Below, piece after piece: positions 56,199-64,000 of a stretch of DNA of 64,000 bases (the stretch's first letter is position 1; each line of letters starts with the position of its first letter). Made by a program: the position numbers and the translations under genes. Source of the DNA: Tupaia tana (taxonomy: Eukaryota; Chordata; Mammalia; Scandentia; Tupaiidae); the NCBI GenBank assembly GCA_026018925.1, contig JAKSZU010000027.1, positions 4,039,531-4,103,530 of the forward strand, read 5' to 3'. The notes under the pieces were generated by a model that saw nothing but the letters and a program-made list of their open reading frames with translations, did not search any database and was not told where the DNA came from.

Positions 56199-57457
56199 TG
56201 TTATGGGGTGACTGTGAACCTTAGTTCTTGGCATCCACAGACAAAAAAAAAAAAAAAAAAAATAACAACAGACACCAGCAGAAAAGCAGCTAATATAGAA
56301 ACTTTACTTAGCTAAGCAAAGCAAACCACACTCTTAAGAAGAGAGAGCAGGCTGGTTGAACTGAGACCAGCCAGTCCCAGAGTCATCTGGACGGGTTTCT
56401 TTTATTTTCACCTTTCTTTTTTTTTTTAATTAAATTGATTATTATAATAATCTTTTTTATATTACATTGAATCAGATATATCTTTACAATGTATTACATT
56501 TCTTTTTCCAGCATAATTCCATGCATATTAGTCAAGACAAAGACATTACTATCCACGTCATCATCATCAAATGATTTTTCATCATTTTTTTTTCAGATTA
56601 TTATTTATTCTCATGATTGTTTTAAACATGGGTGGGTATCTTTTATTATGGCTGTGGTTCCCTTGCCTGGCCCCTTCCCTGAGTGGCCCCTCTCCCTTTG
56701 TCACAGGGTCATCTATGATTGGCAGCCAGGGGCTTACAGAACTTAAGACATCTCAGCCCATGTAGTTTCCCAAAATGCATCCTGAAAGTCCAGGGGGCAG
56801 AGGGAGTCAAAGCTGCAATGAGCGTAGGTGGCTTAAGGCAGACAGCTGGCCTGGAGCACACGTCGGGCCTTAAGGCAAGCAGAGGGGGCTCAGCCTTGAG
56901 GCAAGCAAGCAGGTGTTTGGCCTTGAGACACGATAGGAGCTTTTCTAAGGGGGTGGTGGTGGCGGATTCCCTTTCTACCAGAAACTGTTGACTCTAGGCC
57001 AGACCAGTCTGGGTGGGAACTTTTCTGTCTAGGGGTAGAGTTGGGGGTAGGAGTTAGGGGGGCAGGCCTGTCTCACCCTGCTCACGTCTAACTGCTACTA
57101 ACAATGTCTGGAATATTTCCCTGGCTTCAGTCCATCTTCTCTTTAATAATGTCCTGTAGCTAAACACCCAATCTAGGTCTCATTTTCGATTACTGTCTCC
57201 TATCTTGTTCCTAAGGCCTGCATCCTTGTTTTGGTAACCAGCTTTGCCACTCAGAACACAAGGACCAGGAGACCATAATTTTACCAGACTTCTCAAAGAC
57301 TTGTACATAGTCTCTCAACTTCAGCCCCACAGTTGATGCCTTCTCATCTGTGGCTTGCTGTCTCTGGTCACAGTGTGGGGCAGTTTTGCCTTAACTCAAA
57401 CTGGTTATTGCTAGGCTAACCGGCCGGATGAGAGTTGCCCTGTGTCAGACCCTAACA
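56199..57457 (-). mobile_element. Solo LTR of an unclassified endogenous retrovirus, split by an L1 3' end
   Basis: On the minus strand the element begins TGTTAGGGTCTGACACAGGG (57457) and ends TCACAGTCACCCCATAACA (56199), so the ends form a TGTTA...TAACA inverted repeat. Before the U5-like end lies the R-like block GAGTGTGGTTTGCTTTGC followed by AGTAAAG. The U3 part (57457 to about 56640) ends in a TATA-like TAATAAAAGATACCC. An L1 3' end (56407-56633) has inserted just after that box. Without it the LTR is about 1.0 kb. No gag, pol or env sequence adjoins it, so it is a solo LTR with no coding capacity. No matching short target duplication was seen at the outer ends. Confidence 0.75.
56407..56633 (-). 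repeat. L1 3' end, lineage-specific type, copy 2, inserted in the LTR
   Basis: Reading the minus strand: TTGATGATGATGACG, GTCTTGACTAATATGCATGG, AATGTAATACATTGTAAAG and TTCAATGTAATATAAAAAAG, then an A-rich tail (T run at 56416-56427 on the plus strand). Flanking GGGTTTCTTTTATT (56393-56406) and GGGTATCTTTTATT (56634-56647) match at 13 of 14 bases, a target-site duplication. Confidence 0.8.
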
Positions 57458-57550
57458 ACCTGCTTCGGCCGGCTTAGCTGCCTTATACCATAGGTGCCCA
57501 AGACTGGATGCTGCCTTCCCAATCTTATTGCCTTACCATCTTCCTTTTTT

Positions 57551-57810
57551 TTTTTTTTTGGAGAGGTTTTTGCTATAGGGCGCGTGCGCTCGCCAGACAG
57601 ACAGAGAGAGACAGAGAGACAGAAAGCAGGAAATCACCCCCCAGGGGGGATGGCCACGCCGCAATCCCTTCTCCTCCATTCTCCTCTCGGGATCTTGGGC
57701 ACGCACGCACACGCGCCCGGCGTGAGTTTAAGCCACCGGGTCCGGGACTCGAACCGCGGTCGACTACGTGGGAGTCCAGCGACATAGCCATTACGCTAAC
57801 TGCTGGTCCC
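57551..57810 (-). repeat. tRNA-derived SINE, long form, youngest-looking copy
   Basis: Antisense, almost free of CpG decay: GGGCGCGTGCGCTCGCC, CTCTCGGGATCTTGGGCACG, GCGCCCGGCGTGAG, perfect B box (reversed GGACTCGAACC, 57745-57755) and GGTCGACTACGTGGGAGTCC. The perfect 16-base duplication ACCATCTTCCTTTTTT lies at 57535-57550 and 57811-57826. Confidence 0.97.
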
Positions 57811-58049
57811 ACCATCTTCCTTTTTTAAAATTCCTCTTGGTCCATCACCACTATGCTGAGTACATGGAGTTTCGAGGCTCTTAGATCTCTTCATTGTGAC
57901 GCATAGAAAATACTCATTCAGAGTTCTTGGCACACTGCTTTCATGGTTTTCACGAGAATTCAACACTGCTGGTTGTCAAACCCCTCCATCTTTAGCAATT
58001 CCTCTGACTATAGTACATTTCTCCAGTATTTGTCTAGTTAAGCAAGCCA

Positions 58050-58145
58050 TGACTTGGAAATCACTGTTGACACCTGTTTCTATCTCAGACCCAATTCATC
58101 ACCAAGTTCTTTCGATTGCAGGGATAGCTCTTAAATGTGGCCATT
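58050..58145 (+). repeat. LINE-2 fragment
   Basis: GGAAATCACTGTTGACACC then CAGACCCAATTCATCACCAAG matches the L2 ORF2 text CATCCAATCCATCACCAAGTC. Short. Confidence 0.55.
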
Positions 58146-58780
58146 CCCGGCTCTCGGAAGCATACTTGACAAAGATGTGTATGCTGTTACATGTCCATTG
58201 CAGGTCAGCTGTGTGCTGTTGCATGTTGCATTTATCCATGACTCAGACTAATGGAGCGTTCTTTCTCCAAAGCTTTGCAATGGTACATCAGAGGTAACAG
58301 AGAATATGGTGCCTCTCTTTCTGGCTCTTGAATATTCTGTTCAGAAATGCCTGTGTCAAATGTTACTGTCCTCCTCCCACCTTTTCCAAAAGCGAGTCAC
58401 AAAGTCACATCTGAGTCCAACCAGGTAGAGATATATGGTCTTCTCTCACGGAGAGGAGTTGGAGGTAGGAGTTCCAAATAAAATATGCCGCCACTGCCAC
58501 CATGACCCTTATTCAAGATACCATATCGTCTCTGGTCTAGGTTATTGGGACAGTCCCTGCATCCGTGAGAATTTCATCACAGAAGCTGAACCACTGCAAG
58601 TGATATGGAAGGAATTTATTGTAGGGATTGAACTTTAGTCGGTTGTGGGGGCTGGTAGAGCAGTTGACAGAGGCTGTTGTCACTGTGTTTATTCTCAGGG
58701 CCTGAAGTCCCAAGACTGACGTCATTCAGGTTGGCAGTTGGGAAGAGAAGCTAGATGTAGAGGGAAGCGAGGGTAAACTG
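58146..58780. other. Unassigned, probably LTR-derived
   Basis: Text such as AAAGCGAGTCACAAAGTCACA (58390) and GGAATTTATTGTAGGGATTG (58610) is reminiscent of reversed MaLR LTRs, but no boundaries could be set. Confidence 0.35.
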
Positions 58781-59040
58781 AGGACAAACTGGATCTTACG
58801 AAGACGAAATAAAACTGAGGTTTCTCTCACTCTCTCTCTTACCTTCTCCAACCACAGTGCCGTATGGCCTGGAGAAACCAGTGCCCTTCTCCATGGGAGC
58901 TGCATGTACATTTGGCCAAGACTCAGAGAAAATAGGGATGATCTGGTGGGAGCTGGGGGAACTCTGAGTCCCGATCCTTCCCCATGCCAACATGGTGAGC
59001 TGACAGACAATTGACGTGTGTGAGCTTCACATTGCCGCTG
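58780..59040. repeat. Unclassified repeat, copy B
   Basis: CCAAGACTCAGAGAAAATAGG then GTGGGAGCTGGGGGAACT matches copy A at 54905-54965. Possibly the older tRNA-related SINE family in antisense. Confidence 0.4.
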
Positions 59041-59199
59041 ACCTTAAGAATGCAAAATTTGGGGCTGCTGCTCTACTTTGTCTTTTCATGCAAAATACCT
59101 CCTATGATCCGCACTAACCAGAACCACATGCAAATATATTTCCGAACTGGCTGATTCCATGCATCAAGAGCTACCAAGCTGCCAACACTGCTGTACATA

Positions 59200-59507
59200 T
59201 GTTCGCTCCTGCACCATTCCTGTCTCCTCTCCACGGGAGTTTGAGTGATGTTTTCAGAGTGCAGTGAATCACACCCCTCATCTACTTAAAACCTATCAGT
59301 GGGTTCTCTTTCAGCTTAAAGACAACCTCCCAACCTGGCCTGTAAATCCTGTGTGCTTGGCCTTCCCCCGCCTTCCTAGTCTCATTTTGTGCATTCTTTG
59401 AACTACATCCGCAGTAAGTTTTTCTTTATTCCTTCAAAGTCACCCTATTCCCATAGGGCCTCTACATGAGAGATCCTCTCTGCCTGAGATACTCTTTTTT
59501 TCTTTTC

Positions 59508-59538
<31 letters not shown>

Positions 59539-59759
59539 GCTTCATCTGGTCTTCTTTTACTCACCCTTCAGCTTTGACCTCGATTTTAATTTCCCGAAGC
59601 AATCTTCTCCTAGTGCTCTGATTAGGTCAAATTCCTTTATTACGTGTTCCCTTGGGACCACATATCTCACATCCATTGCCCTTATCAAAGCTGCACTTTC
59701 AATTTATTTGTAGTTGTTTAACTGTTATCTGTCTCCCCATAATGCTATAGGTTCTAGGG
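59200..59759 (+). repeat. LINE-2, near 3' end, left part
   Basis: CAGTGAATCACACCCCTCATC, ACTTAAAACCTATCAGTGGG, AAGACAACCTCCCAACC, GGGCCTCTACATGAG, TCTGCCTGAGATACTC, CACCCTTCAGCTTTGACC and CCTTTATTACGTGTTCCC follow the L2 order. A 26-base T-rich run lies at about 59515-59539. It continues after the hAT element. Confidence 0.85.
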
Positions 59760-59955
59760 CAAGGGTCAGCAATTCTTAGTCTGTAAATATTTTAGACTCT
59801 GTTGCAGCTATCTGACCCTGCCATTGTAGTGCAAAAACCAGCCATAGGTCCAGATGTAAATAAGTGAATGTGGCCATGTTTCAATAAAACTTTATTTACA
59901 AAAATAGGTGATGGGCCGTGCTCAGCCTACAACCCTAAAATTTACCAATCTCTAA
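59760..59955 (+). mobile_element. hAT-Charlie non-autonomous element
   Basis: Starts CAAGGGTCAGCAATTCTTAG and contains AAATATTTTAGACTCTGTTG, CAATAAAACTTTATTTAC and GATGGGCCGTGCTCAGCC, ending TTTACCAATCTCTA. This is the common mammalian family with CAGGGGTCAGCAAAC ends and a TTTACAAAAACAGG core. No coding part; inserted in the LINE-2. Confidence 0.85.
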
Positions 59956-60070
59956 TCTAAAACATTAGTTGTTGGATTCTTTGCCATTTTATCCTCAATC
60001 CCTAGCACATTGTTTTATAAACAGTCCCGATAAATATTAATATGTAGCTGCTGAATGAATGAATGTATTT
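59956..60070 (+). repeat. LINE-2 3' end, right part
   Basis: CCTCAATCCCTAGCACATTG, AACAGTCCCGATAAATATT and GCTGAATGAATGAATG complete the L2 3' end. Confidence 0.8.
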
Positions 60071-60506
60071 TATTCATTACCATACAGAGTCTGGGCATTC
60101 TTCTTTTCCATGTTTATTCACACCATGTATCCTACCAGAAATACCTTCTTTTCAATCAGATACATTTTGCTTCTGAGGGCTCTTCTTGAATACTACTTTT
60201 TCAAAGAGCTGTCTGTGGTTATTTGAGTTCCCAATAGTGAGGTATTCTGAACTGTAAAGAAGTTATTTTCTGTACCAGTAACTTGTAATAGGACTTCACA
60301 GTTTAACAAGGGGTTTTTCTAAAGTTCTGCTTCTTGGACCAAGCTCCCCTGAGTCCTGCGTGGTTCTGAGAAGCAAGGGAGTGAATATAAATAACAAGTC
60401 AACAAATTATTCCGCTGCATATAAACGAGAATGCTCTGCATTGCAGTGGGGACTAATGCTTCAGTAAGATGTGGGCCCCCAATGCAGAGGTCAAGGTCAG
60501 CTTTAC
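60071..60506. other. Unassigned DNA
   Basis: No gene or named repeat recognised. Confidence 0.4.
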
Positions 60507-60524
60507 TTTAAAATGAGATCTGAG

Positions 60525-60606
60525 GGGCCGGCAGGTGGCATAGTGGTTAAGGCGGCTGGACTCCCACATGGCTGACTGTGGTTCAAGTCCTGGACCTGGC
60601 AGCTTG

Positions 60607-60643
<37 letters not shown>

Positions 60644-60706
60644 GTCAACTTCAAAATAGAATAGAATAAAATAATACAATGAATAAAGTTAAATAATTCT
60701 TTAAAA
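60525..60706 (+). repeat. tRNA-derived SINE, short form, with target-site duplication
   Basis: GGGCCGGCAGGTGGCATAG head, GGTTCAAGTCC B box, GGCAGCTTGCATTC, (CT)n, CCCTCGTCAACTTC and an A-rich tail. The 15-base duplication AAAATGAGATCTGAG lies at 60510-60524 and 60707-60721. Confidence 0.94.
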
Positions 60707-60721
60707 AAAATGAGATCTGAG

Positions 60722-61574
60722 ATAACGACAACTTTTCTTCTTCTTCTTTTTCACATATTATGTACATTTGGTATAGAATACCAAAAACATAGATTATCTC
60801 TATCTTCAAACTTTTCCTTACAAAATATTTTAAACTTAAAGGGAGATTGAAAAAACAATTCGATAAACATCTGAATACTATTTCGACCCAACGATTGTTG
60901 ACATTTTGTTATATTTGCTTAACTTCCCTAGTTTTTTCTGATCCATTTGGAGGTAAGTTATAGACATTGAGCATTCTATCTTGAATAATTCATACGCATT
61001 CTCTAAAACTCAGGGCATTCTCCTACACAGTTGAAAACCATCAGTGGTACTCTCCCTATCATCTAATACCCTGGCCATATTCAAATTCACCGCTTCTCCC
61101 CCAAACTGTTTTTTATAGCTTTATTTTTAAAACACCTGGATCCATTCCACTTGGTTATTAAGCAACTCTGACTCTTTAAAAAAAAAAAAATAGGAATGAT
61201 TGAATACAGAGCAGATAAGAAGTCTAGAATAGAGATTAGCAAGTGCAAAAACCCAGGAGGTCTTTTGGGAGAATAGCAGCACGATGCTCTGTGATCCAAC
61301 AACTGACAGAATTGGTGGGGAATGACACTGGAAGAGTATGATAATATTCAGGTTTTTCATAGGACAAGGGGCTTAGTTTATTATCAAAGCTTAGCATATT
61401 CTTCCAGCAACGGACTGATTCGCCTCCTTAAAGATTACTCTGACCTTCTCTACATCTGTGTTGACCTTTCTGAAGGTCCCCTAACATGGTGACAATGTCC
61501 AATTGCCAATTCCTATTTCAATCTTTTTCAGTCCCAGTCATATCCTTTCCATTTGACCATTTGGAATATTTAAA
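60722..61574. other. Unassigned AT-rich DNA
   Basis: No gene or confidently named repeat. 60740-61080 may be an old L1 or DNA-transposon remnant. Confidence 0.35.
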
Positions 61575-61695
61575 GCCTAACTCCTAGTGCAAGCCTGTAA
61601 TTCCAGCTACTTAGGCAATTAAGACAAGAGGGTCACAAGTTCGAGGCCAACCTGGGCAATGTAAGACGATCTTTTCTCAAAAAAGAAAAAAAAAA
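61575..61695 (+). repeat. 7SL-derived SINE monomer (Alu/B1-like)
   Basis: GTGCAAGCCTGTAATTCCAGC, TACTTAGGCAATTAAGAC, GTCACAAGTTCGAGGCCAACC, TGGGCAATGTAAGACG and TCTTTTCTCAAAA match the 7SL RNA-derived monomer shared by primate FLAM and rodent B1 elements. The only such copy seen in the window; diverged. Confidence 0.8.
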
Positions 61696-61916
61696 TTTTT
61701 GAAAAAAGAAATACGAAAGTATAACTTCTGATTATAATTCTTTAGCTAAAGCATAGTCTCTTGGAATTTTCATTTCCTCTCTCTCTCCTTTACCAAAGAT
61801 GGCTTTAGGAAGTTTGGAGAGGGCAGAGTGAGGAAATACTTGAACCCACACTGTCTTAGGTTGGATTTCCCAGGATTAAACCTTGAGATTAGGATTCCTT
61901 AAAGAAATGCCCCCAA

Positions 61917-62453
61917 CCAGGCTATGAAAGAAAGATATTGTATGTATCCACTCAATATATACTGACTACCCACACTCTATGGTAGAGAGCAAAAAATTGG
62001 AGGACGTAAAAGCAGTGAAAGTACTTAACGAGAATAGGACAGTGTGGAATGGGGGGGTGGTGAGGAGAAGAGGATAGAGAAAAATAGCAAGAGAGCAATA
62101 GAGAGGCAGGACGTTAGTGAGAAACAGATATGGCTTACTACCTGTTGATGATGACATGTATAGTATTCTCAACTGGATTGGTCTGAGAAGTATTTCATGT
62201 TGGGTAAAGTCTTTTTACAAGCAAAATGAGAAATAGTGATTGACTGTTTCAAAAAATAATTAGAATAATAATAATGGTTGGGAAAAACATAGAAAAGATA
62301 TTGAATGAGAAGTGGGGAGATTAATGTCTCTATATTGACTGACATGCACGGCATTCCCTTTTGAAAAACCAATGTAATACACTGTAAAATTATATGTAAT
62401 CCAATGTAATATAAAGAAGATTATGATGATAATAAAAATAAAAAAATTAAAAA
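61917..62453 (+). repeat. L1 3' end, lineage-specific type, copy 3, perfect target-site duplication
   Basis: Purine-rich GGACAGTGTGGAATGGGGGGG, TGTTGATGATGACATGTATAG, CAACTGGATTGGTCTGAG, TTTCATGTTGGGTAAAG, AATGTAATACACTGTAAA and ATCCAATGTAATATAAAG, then an A-rich tail. Flanked by the 16-base AAAGAAATGCCCCCAA at 61901-61916 and 62454-62469. A 5'-truncated insertion without coding sequence. Confidence 0.88.
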
Positions 62454-62642
62454 AAAGAAATGCCCCCAATTAGTACCTAGGAGTGGATACTCAGGGGACT
62501 TCTAGGGTGCTGGAAATGGAAAAGTCTTATATCTCAGTCTATTTAGTTAACGCATCCATCACGTAAACATTCATCAAGGCATACACATCCTTTAGGAACT
62601 TTCGTGAATGTATGTTATACATTTTAAAAAATTCTATTTACC

Positions 62643-63018
62643 TGTTACAATTTGGATGTCCCCCCCTCCAATGTATGTGTTGACTGAGAATTTGTTGTAT
62701 TATGAAGGTGTTAAGTGAGAACTTAATTTCTTCATGGTGCCTAGAGCTGTAGAGCAGGGGGCCTTTGGGTTGATAAGGTCATTAGAGTGGGACGCCATGA
62801 TTGAGTTCTGCTGTGGGTACAAGGAAAGGAGGCAGTTGGAGGACACGTGGACACAGGCTCAACTCTGCTCTGCCCAAGGTTTTGCCTTCCACCATGTGGT
62901 GATGCTCTTGGGCTTTCCAGCCACCAGAACTGTGAGTTTCACCAATAAATTTCTATTTTCTTCATAAATCACTCAGCCTCAGGTATTTTTGTTAGTTATG
63001 TAATAATGGTATAAGACA
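62643..63018 (+). mobile_element. MaLR (MST/MLT1-type) solo LTR with 5-base target duplication
   Basis: Starts TGTTACAATTTGGATGTCC and ends GGTATAAGACA. Includes AAGGTCATTAGAGTGGG, CTTCCACCATGTGGTGATGC, TTTCCAGCCACCAGAACTGTG and AATAAA at 62944-62949. TTACC flanks it at 62638-62642 and 63019-63023. Length 376 bases; no internal retroviral genes. Confidence 0.88.
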
Positions 63019-63109
63019 TTACCTATATGTATTTTTCTGCCTATTACTTTATTCAGATGATATTGCTGTAGAAGCAACTATTTTTTTAAAATCTGCTGTG
63101 TGATTACAG

Positions 63110-63225
63110 TTTCTTTTGTTTTAAATAACAGCTCTATTGAAATATAAGTCAGATGGCATACAATTCACTTTCAAGTGTACAATTCAGTAATTTTTATTAT
63201 AATTATAGAGTTGTGTAACCGTCTT
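63110..63225 (-). repeat. L1 3' end fragment, antisense
   Basis: TCTATTGAAATATAAGTCAG, ATACAATTCACTTTCAAGTG and TACAATTCAGTAATTTTTAT, then GAGTTGTGTAACCGTC: reversed L1M 3' region. Confidence 0.7.
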
Positions 63226-63230
63226 TACTA

Positions 63231-63659
63231 TTTTGTCCATTATCACATTACTAACAGAAATACCTGAGGCTGGGTGAAATATAAAGAAATAGAAGTTTAG
63301 TAACTCGCAATTCTGGAGGCTAGAAAGTCAAAAGCATCACAAATGGTGGAAAGCCGAACTTTCAGCAGGGCAGCGTATGGTCTCTATCCACGTCTTTTTC
63401 TGCATTCTGCTCTCATTCTCACTGCCTTTAGACCTGCAATAACTCAGTCACAGAGGCCTGGCTCCAATGACAGTCACACCAAAGACCTCACCCTGGGATA
63501 CAATGAAGGAATTAAGTTTTCATTTAATACCTTTACAAAACAATCAGTACAATAAAGTCCTAATACATGAATTTCTGAGGGACATCAAGTCACCACCCAC
63601 TAAAACCAAATTCCAAAACATGAAGCTTTGGGGTATGAACCAGGGTATAAACCACAGCA
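63231..63659 (-). mobile_element. MaLR (MST/THE1-type) LTR, antisense
   Basis: The plus strand reads AACAGAAATACCTGAGGCTGG, CGCAATTCTGGAGGCTAG, AAATGGTGGAAAGCCG and ends ATAAACCACAGCA, i.e. a minus-strand start TGCTGTGGTTTAT as in MST LTRs. Decayed. Confidence 0.7.
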
Positions 63660-64000
63660 CTCACTATCTAATTTCCTAACATTTCCAATACTCCAGGAAT
63701 AAACTATTTCCCCACATGATCCCGACAGAAGGGCTTGAGGTGAAGAGATTGGGCCATCTCCTTCCTTCCACACAACTCACTCCCCCATGCATCATTGCTT
63801 AAAGACCCCTCCTGGAACACTTCTTCCTCTAGGTGACAGGTGGATAAAGCTGCTTCTGGTAGCCTGAAAACATATCTTGAAAGAATAGGTCTTAGGTAAG
63901 CTTAAGAGACAAAATCACACTTGAAGGGCAGGTGGGGTTGGTGCACACAAAATCCATAAAAGTACTGGAAGGAGACCTGGGCAGAGCCTTGACAGTGTCC
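63660..64000. other. Unassigned DNA at window end
   Basis: No gene or named repeat recognised. Confidence 0.4.

Noticed and set aside
57494-57828. Arg/Pro-rich frames of 80-106 codons on both strands (also at 27.9, 42.7, 52.3 and 55.2 kb)
   Set aside because: They are translations of the same young SINE family, which happens to be open in several frames.
198-60706. tRNA genes suggested by A- and B-box-like motifs
   Set aside because: Each is the head of a SINE. None folds into an evident complete cloverleaf with a proper acceptor stem and anticodon, and each is followed by the SINE body.

Overview
This is non-coding-rich nuclear DNA from a placental mammal. The signs are long stretches without open frames, one strong CpG island, mammalian repeats (MIR, LINE-2, L1, MaLR LTRs, hAT-Charlie remnants), microsatellites and a processed ribosomal-protein pseudogene. 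About 50 copies of tRNA-derived SINEs are present, and they are not primate Alu, rodent B1/B2, rabbit C, carnivore, bat or ruminant elements. Only one 7SL-like (Alu/B1-type) monomer was seen. My best guess is a colugo (Dermoptera) or another euarchontogliran with its own SINE family. That is an inference of modest confidence. No bacterial operon, CRISPR array, phage or other compact system is present, and nearly all short open frames lie in repeats.

Layout. 1-22 kb: SINE-dense intergenic or intronic sequence, with an RPL12 processed pseudogene (about 6.46-7.10 kb), an antisense L1 3' region (9.4-10.2 kb), a decayed sense L1 split by SINEs (10.9-13.6 kb), three back-to-back SINEs (13.6-14.3 kb), an antisense LINE-2 (15.1-16.05 kb) and a near-complete MIR (21.0 kb). 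22.7-23.6 kb: a CpG island with NRF1-like sites and E-boxes, the only convincing promoter; a splice-donor-like site suggests a transcript on the minus strand. 24.8-26.6 kb: a nested stack of MaLR/ERV LTRs and a SINE. 26.6-34.7 kb: SINEs and two antisense MLT1-like LTRs. 34.9-36.5 kb: a sense L1 with an expanded CA/TA tract. 37.7-46 kb: SINEs, LINE-2 pieces and a degenerate minus-strand frame of unknown origin. 47.6-49.2 kb: LINE-2. 49.5-53.2 and 55.4-55.7 kb: antisense L1s. 56.2-57.5 kb: a lineage-specific solo LTR broken by an L1 3' end. 57.5-60.1 kb: a young SINE and a long LINE-2 split by a hAT element. 61.9-62.5 kb: a young truncated L1 with a perfect target-site duplication. 62.6-63.7 kb: two MaLR LTRs.

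No intact protein-coding gene could be named. The island probably marks the first exon of a gene whose remaining exons are outside the window or could not be recognised. Two possible coding fragments (a terminal-exon-like frame near 47.4 kb and a 125-codon frame near 29 kb) are reported only as candidates. Repeat boundaries were placed by eye, mostly to within about 10-20 bases; family names come from remembered consensus features, not a database search.
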